A stretch of 23,249 bases of DNA. Origin: a virus. The stretch covers positions 1 through 23,249 of the IMG/VR virus record IMGVR_UViG_3300006919_000473. One strand, 5' to 3'. A model generated the notes under the pieces. It saw only the letters and a program-made list of their open reading frames with translations. It made no database searches and was not told the DNA's origin. Both the position numbers and the translations under genes were made by a program. The first letter of the stretch is position 1, and the number at the start of each line of letters is the position of its first letter. Positions 18,873-23,249 of the stretch are shown one piece after another.

Positions 18873-19305
18873 ACCACTTGTAAGTGTATTACCAATAGAG
18901 CCAAAAGATATTGAAAAATTTTGGCCTTTAGCAGAATTTATGGTAGCTGAAGCTTTAGCTTTTTCAGGAAAGTGGGCTGACTCTTCTTACTTTTATGATG
19001 AATTGAAAGCAAGCACAATGCAACTTTGGGTAATGTTTGGTTCTGATGAATTAGAAGAAAATAAAGTTTTTGGTATTTGTATTGGACAAATTCAAGAGCA
19101 CCCTAATTATAAACAATATGAAATACTAATTTGCACAGGAAAAAGAAGAGAATTATGGGAAGATAATATTGTTAATGAAATTACAAACTTTGCAAAATTA
19201 AATGATTGCAAAAAATTAAATATTATGGCCAGACCTGGTTGGGAAAAAGTTTCCAAAAAATGGGGCTGGAAAAAGAAACACGTTCAACTAGAGAAATGGA
19301 TATAG
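18844..19305 (+). CDS. GNAT-like protein (T7 gp13-type internal virion protein candidate)
   Basis: A protein of 153 residues. Residues 15-105 follow a GNAT-like course: LPIEPKDIEKFWPLAEFMVA, LWVMFGSDELEENKVFGICI, and EILICTGKRRELWEDNIVNE, then ITNFAKLNDCKKLNI. The end, MARPGWEKVSKKWGWKKKHV (127-146) and QLEKWI, matches a conserved RPGWEK...WG.KK.HV.LEK pattern of podovirus proteins at the position of T7 gp13. The acetyl-CoA binding Q/R-x-x-G-x-A signature is not clear, so catalysis is doubtful. AGGAGG at 18835-18840, inside the previous gene, is a strong ribosome-binding site three bases from the ATG. Chaperone or assembly factor for internal proteins is the most likely role. Confidence 0.65.
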   Translation: MATASKKRIKPLVSVLPIEPKDIEKFWPLAEFMVAEALAFSGKWADSSYFYDELKASTMQLWVMFGSDELEENKVFGICIGQIQEHPNYKQYEILICTGKRRELWEDNIVNEITNFAKLNDCKKLNIMARPGWEKVSKKWGWKKKHVQLEKWI

Positions 19306-19309
19306 CACT

Positions 19310-20155
19310 ATGGGATTCATGAGGCCTAAATCAACTCCTACACCAACTTCACAAACTTATTTTCAAAGAGAAGCACCTGGTATAGAGGAAAGAAAACTGG
19401 AGTTAATGGATATCGCTCGAAATATTGCAAATAAGCCAATAAATTTACCTGATATTAAAGTTCAACAATTAGATACGTTAGAAAAACAAGGAATCAAATC
19501 GGCTGGAACAACAGGTGTTGGAGCTGGAACAGTTGGTGCAGGTATTGGACAAATTATAGGTGCAGCAGCTCCTATTGGACAACAACAAATAAATCAATAC
19601 TTAAATCCTTATCAACAATATGTAACGGATGAGATTGCAAGACAAGGACAGATGATGCAAAATAAATTAAGTTCTACAGCTATTGGAGCAGGTGCCTTTG
19701 GTGGTGGTAGAGAAGGTGTTCAACAAGCTGAGCTTCAAGGAAGAACATTATCAAACATTGGTCAATCGTTATCTACCGGATTTCAAACTGCGTTAGGCGC
19801 AGCTCAAAGACAACAACAAGTTGGTTTGGCTGCAGGACAACAATTAGGATCATTAGGTGGACAACAACAAAATATGGCACAAGCAGACATAAATCAGTTG
19901 ATGGCTGCTGGAGGGTTACAAAGACAATTAGCTCAAACCACTTTAGATGCACAAAGACAATCAACATTACAACAACAATATGAACCATACCAAAGAGCTG
20001 AGTTCTTAGCTAACTTGTATGCAGCAGGACCTAAAACACAATCAGGTGTAACTATGGGAACGGGACCAAGCACTAGTCCTTTTGCACAAGCTGTTGGTAC
20101 TGGTATAGGAGCGTTTTCAGCATTCTCACCTAACAAACAACAAACAGGGGTTTAA
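19310..20155 (+). CDS. Gln/Ala-rich internal virion (ejection) protein
   Basis: A protein of 281 residues, rich in Gln, Ala and Gly and free of cysteine. Segments include VGAGTVGAGIGQIIGAAAPI (70-89), QQINQYLNPYQQYVTDEIAR, TAIGAGAFGGGREGVQQAEL and QQQYEPYQRAEFLANLYAAG. The motif YLNPYQ.YV...IA..Q and the AFGGGREGV block are ones I recall in internal virion proteins of marine and T7-like podoviruses. The helical, Gln-rich middle probably forms coiled assemblies that extend the tail channel during DNA ejection. Its stop overlaps the next ATG (TAATG). ATG 19310 has a weak ribosome-binding site; ATG 19319 is an alternative start. Confidence 0.65.
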   Translation: MGFMRPKSTPTPTSQTYFQREAPGIEERKLELMDIARNIANKPINLPDIKVQQLDTLEKQGIKSAGTTGVGAGTVGAGIGQIIGAAAPIGQQQINQYLNPYQQYVTDEIARQGQMMQNKLSSTAIGAGAFGGGREGVQQAELQGRTLSNIGQSLSTGFQTALGAAQRQQQVGLAAGQQLGSLGGQQQNMAQADINQLMAAGGLQRQLAQTTLDAQRQSTLQQQYEPYQRAEFLANLYAAGPKTQSGVTMGTGPSTSPFAQAVGTGIGAFSAFSPNKQQTGV

Positions 20156-22629
20156 TGTCTTTAAACAAAGTTTTAAACAGACCTATGTTTAGAAGGGAAG
20201 CACTTCGTAAAGGTGTTCTTAAACCTATTAGAGCAAGGATTGGAATCTTTCAAGGTCCTGGACAAATACAAGGACCCGAGTTTTTATCACAATCACAGTA
20301 TTCTAAATTCCCACTTCAATTTCAAGGACCTAAAGGTAAATCATTCGCTTACGATAAAACATCTGGTTCATACATTACAGGTTATGGAAAAGGTAAAATT
20401 AAAGCAGGTACTGCAAAGTTTGCAAAAGGTTTGACTGGTTTAACTGCACTATATGCAGGCGCAGAAATGGCTGGAATACCAGATCCAATTTTAAAAACAG
20501 CTGCTGCTGGTGAGTTAGCTTCAATACCTCTAGCATTAGGTAAAGGTAAAACTTCTCAAACACTTGCAAGAATGTTAGGGAGTGGTATGAGATTAGGTAC
20601 TTCTAATCCAATTGGAGCTATTGGGATTGGTGGAGCGTTAGCTGCAACAGGTGGTGCTAAAGCATATATTGATGAATCTAAATTAGTCAAAGATTACGCA
20701 AGAGCAAATAATATTTCTGAAAAAAAAGCTATGGACATATTTAATAGAGATCTTTCCTTCGGGGGAGGAAGACCAATGGTATCCAGTGATGTTGGAAAAA
20801 TGGTTATTGGTGCAGGCTCAGCAAGAAGTCTTGTTGCAGGTGGTTTAGATAAAACCCCAGAAGGTCCTCCGGGTTCTAAATCTTATGAACAAAGAGTTGC
20901 TGCAGAGATGAGAGGCTATATAGACAATTCAAAAGAGTACGGAAGATACTTTCAAGATGTAGATGAATTAGTTAAAAAAGTAAAAAATAAAGATAAACAA
21001 ATAGAGATGAATCAAGCTACTGCTGACATGAGTCCAGATGATTCAATGCAGTACGAATCAACTGCTAGAAATGATTTATTTGAAAGAGCTAAAGCAATTG
21101 AGGAATTAAGAAATGCTTTAATGGTTCAAAAAAATATGGGAGATATCAATAAGGCAACAAATCTAGCAATAGCTATTACTGATGGTGAAATAGAAGCTAA
21201 TGACGTAGATGCAATTATTAAAAATGACGAACTTTATGCACAAGTTCCAAACAAAGCAAATGATGCAAATCATCCTAAATTTGTTAAAGAAGAAAAAACA
21301 GTAGAAACAATAAATAAAAACAATAAACCAATTGTAAAGAAAGAGGGTATTTCAGAAGAATTTGCTAGTGGAGATGGCACACAATTAGATCCTAATAATA
21401 TTGAGGATCCAGAAATTAGGGAAGCAAAAAAAGCAGCAAGTACAATTGATATGACACAATTTTTAAGAGCAGATCCTAGAAACACTCAAATGGATCCACA
21501 AAGAATTTTCTTAATGAAATTAGCTGCTGGATTATTATCAGGTAAAACTATGCAAGGTGGTTTTGCTGGAGTGGCTGAAGTATTTGGTAATGCTTTAGGC
21601 CCTGCAATTGATGCTAAAGTATTAGTCAAAATGAAAAATGATGAAGCCTACAGAGACTGGGCTTCAACTGTTTTAAGTTATAATTCAGATATAATTGAAG
21701 CGAGAAATGATATGCTAAAAGAGGCTATGGATGCAGGAGGTAAAATAAAAAGACAAAGAGGTTCAATTTCTATGAATGGTCAATATTATGAAGCCTTCCA
21801 AAATAAAGATACTGCACAAATTTTTATTTTTGATCCAAAAACTGGTGCTGAGAAAGAAGTAAGCACTGTAGATGCAACTTTCTTCCCTGAACAAGATTCT
21901 TCAGCTTATGTAGATAACTTAAGACTTGTTGCTGATGGTGCAATGGCTGCTAAAACTCTTAAAGAACAAATATCTTTGATGAAAACACCTGAAGGTAAAA
22001 CTGCAATTGGTGCATCTGGAATAATTTTAAAATTTGCAGAAACAATTGGAAACATACCATCTGAGATTGCTGAAGGATTTAAAGGATCTGTAGGAAATAC
22101 TTTTACTCAATCAGGTATTGGAGAAAATGAAAAATACAAAAATGCTAAAGGTCTTTTTTCAAAAGAAACTTTTGACGAAAGTACAACAAGAATTTTAGAT
22201 GATTTTACAAAAGCTACAGAAAGCTTCATGGCTAAAAATCCAGACGCTTTAATAAATACTGCTGATGGTCCTAAGAGCGCGTCAGAAGTTTTAGGTCAAT
22301 TACAGGTTAATGCTAGAATGTTAACGTATACATTGGCTAATGCTTTGAAAGACAAAGACAGATTGACAAATAGAGACTTACAATTAATTGAAGAATTAAC
22401 TGGTACTTTATCGGGAGAGCCAGATGAAAAAATTATACAAAAATACGAACAGTTATTAAAAAAAGTAGAAGAGAAAAATGCTGCTAGATTATCTAGGTTC
22501 TATCAAATGGGTAATACTCCTAATGATGTAGCAAGATTAATAGCTCCTATTGATGAAGCTTTAGGACAAGCACAAAGATCTGCGCCAACGACAGACGCTG
22601 AGTTATTTAACCTTTTTGGAGTTAACTAA
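20155..22629 (+). CDS. Large internal virion / ejection protein
   Basis: A protein of 824 residues. The N-terminus is basic (LNRPMFRREALRKGVLKPIR) with Gln/Gly/Pro segments (FQGPGQIQGPEF). Hydrophobic segments suggest membrane insertion at about 90-128 (FAKGLTGLTALYAGAEMAGI, AAAGELASIPLALG) and 150-170 (NPIGAIGIGGALAATGGAKA). A charged helical middle follows, then a second hydrophobic region (QRIFLMKLAAGLLSGKTMQG, GFAGVAEVFGNALGPAID) and a helical C-terminus (LNALKDKDRLTNRDLQLIEE-like, here ANALKDKDRLTNRDL). This order suits T7 gp15/gp16-type ejection proteins that form the trans-envelope channel. I see no lysozyme or transglycosylase motif. It is coupled on both sides by TAATG. Confidence 0.65.
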   Translation: MSLNKVLNRPMFRREALRKGVLKPIRARIGIFQGPGQIQGPEFLSQSQYSKFPLQFQGPKGKSFAYDKTSGSYITGYGKGKIKAGTAKFAKGLTGLTALYAGAEMAGIPDPILKTAAAGELASIPLALGKGKTSQTLARMLGSGMRLGTSNPIGAIGIGGALAATGGAKAYIDESKLVKDYARANNISEKKAMDIFNRDLSFGGGRPMVSSDVGKMVIGAGSARSLVAGGLDKTPEGPPGSKSYEQRVAAEMRGYIDNSKEYGRYFQDVDELVKKVKNKDKQIEMNQATADMSPDDSMQYESTARNDLFERAKAIEELRNALMVQKNMGDINKATNLAIAITDGEIEANDVDAIIKNDELYAQVPNKANDANHPKFVKEEKTVETINKNNKPIVKKEGISEEFASGDGTQLDPNNIEDPEIREAKKAASTIDMTQFLRADPRNTQMDPQRIFLMKLAAGLLSGKTMQGGFAGVAEVFGNALGPAIDAKVLVKMKNDEAYRDWASTVLSYNSDIIEARNDMLKEAMDAGGKIKRQRGSISMNGQYYEAFQNKDTAQIFIFDPKTGAEKEVSTVDATFFPEQDSSAYVDNLRLVADGAMAAKTLKEQISLMKTPEGKTAIGASGIILKFAETIGNIPSEIAEGFKGSVGNTFTQSGIGENEKYKNAKGLFSKETFDESTTRILDDFTKATESFMAKNPDALINTADGPKSASEVLGQLQVNARMLTYTLANALKDKDRLTNRDLQLIEELTGTLSGEPDEKIIQKYEQLLKKVEEKNAARLSRFYQMGNTPNDVARLIAPIDEALGQAQRSAPTTDAELFNLFGVN

Positions 22630-23249
22630 TGGCAGAAAAACTTTCACCAGAGAGACAAGAATTTATAAATAAAGTTCAAAAAACTATTGATGATAACACC
22701 TTTGCTCCTGAAACATTAAACCCACTTCAACTAAGAGCGGTAGATCAATTTTTTAAAAAAGGTTATTTAAAAGGTGATTTAAGAAAAATTGCTATTAAAA
22801 GAGATAAAGCTAGACAAGATCTAGCTAAACAAGAAACAGTAGCCAAAGATCCTTTAGCTGCAGCACTTGGTTTGGATGAATCCTCAATACCAGGAGGAGA
22901 TTTTATCTTATCTGGAAGAAGTAGTGCTGTTTTAGCGGGAGATGTATCAACTTCTTTTATGGCAGCAAACTACATGAAAGATAAAATTGCTGATGCTTAT
23001 AAACAAACTGGAATGACAGGAATGAAACTTACACAAGGTAAGAAATTCTTTTTTGAAAAAATGGCAGACAAACTTCCTGGTCGATATAGATTTTTAAAAG
23101 GTGCTGCACAACTTGCAGGAAAAACATTAGACTTAGGTGAAAGAGCATTTAGAAGTCCTCTAGGTAGAGGCGAACTTGCAGTTGCGACAGCTGGAACAGC
23201 AGGAGCTGGTGCGGGTTCTGTTGCTTATGATTTAATGAATAAATCTGTA
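22629..23249 (+). CDS. Ejection-type protein, C-terminus beyond the window (partial)
   Basis: The frame opens with the TAATG overlap at 22629 and is open to the last base, giving 207 visible residues. It begins MAEKLSPERQEFINKVQKTI, is Lys-rich and helical to about 90, and then has small-residue hydrophobic stretches (SAVLAGDVSTSFMAANYM, and AVATAGTAGAGAGSVAYDLM near the break). The alternation of basic helices and Ala/Gly segments resembles the preceding large protein and suggests another internal virion protein, probably the largest of the set. A peptidoglycan-cutting domain could lie in the missing part; none is visible here. Confidence 0.65.
   Translation, partial: MAEKLSPERQEFINKVQKTIDDNTFAPETLNPLQLRAVDQFFKKGYLKGDLRKIAIKRDKARQDLAKQETVAKDPLAAALGLDESSIPGGDFILSGRSSAVLAGDVSTSFMAANYMKDKIADAYKQTGMTGMKLTQGKKFFFEKMADKLPGRYRFLKGAAQLAGKTLDLGERAFRSPLGRGELAVATAGTAGAGAGSVAYDLMNKSV

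Overview
This window looks like the structural (late) half of an AT-rich tailed-bacteriophage genome, most like the short-tailed (podovirus-type) phages of low-GC marine bacteria such as SAR11. That assignment rests on recognised family patterns: a P22 gp4-like and a P22 gp10-like protein, small basic proteins typical of marine phages, marine-type fibre proteins, and a run of internal virion (ejection) proteins. The host is an inference. All 36 genes I can support lie on the + strand, packed end to end with many TAATG or ATGA stop/start overlaps, so the window reads as one or a few long operons. No gene-free stretch exceeds about 50 bases. I see no tRNA, rRNA, CRISPR, IS element or integrase.

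Layout. (1) 1-2293: the tail end of an unknown gene, then a lysis-type cluster of small single-span membrane proteins (159-1239), a 2-oxoglutarate/Fe(II) (2OG) oxygenase of the HxH type (1236-1811), and an M15 zinc peptidase that is the likely endolysin (1817-2293). (2) 2293-4748: a small basic protein, a P22 gp4-like connector, a conserved marine-phage protein, a head-tail adaptor, and a small structural protein. (3) 4764-9948: the fibre/adhesin locus. It holds a 726-residue repeat fibre, a protein built from 22-residue repeats, a second fibre with the same C-terminal cap as the first, a polyglycine adhesin, and a possible fibre-assembly partner. (4) 9967-12056: an unknown protein, two further 2OG-oxygenase-like proteins, and a small unknown protein, translationally chained. 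(5) 12099-15812: a P22 gp10-like tail/DNA-stabilisation protein, small virion proteins, a fourth 2OG oxygenase, and a very basic 44-residue protein. (6) 15809-17824: a small protein and two glycosyltransferases of different folds (GT-B with an EX7E motif, GT-A with a DxD motif). (7) 17874 to the end: the ejection-protein block, with a GNAT-like protein embedded in it; the last gene runs off the window.

The most interesting theme is the number of modifying enzymes inside a virion operon: four 2OG-oxygenase-fold proteins and two glycosyltransferases around a Gly/Pro-rich, partly collagen-like adhesin and long Thr/Ser-rich fibres. A hydroxylate-then-glycosylate system acting on the phage's own fibres is a testable hypothesis. 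Nothing in the sequence proves it, and host or surface targets are equally possible. Terminase, portal and major capsid genes are not in this window.
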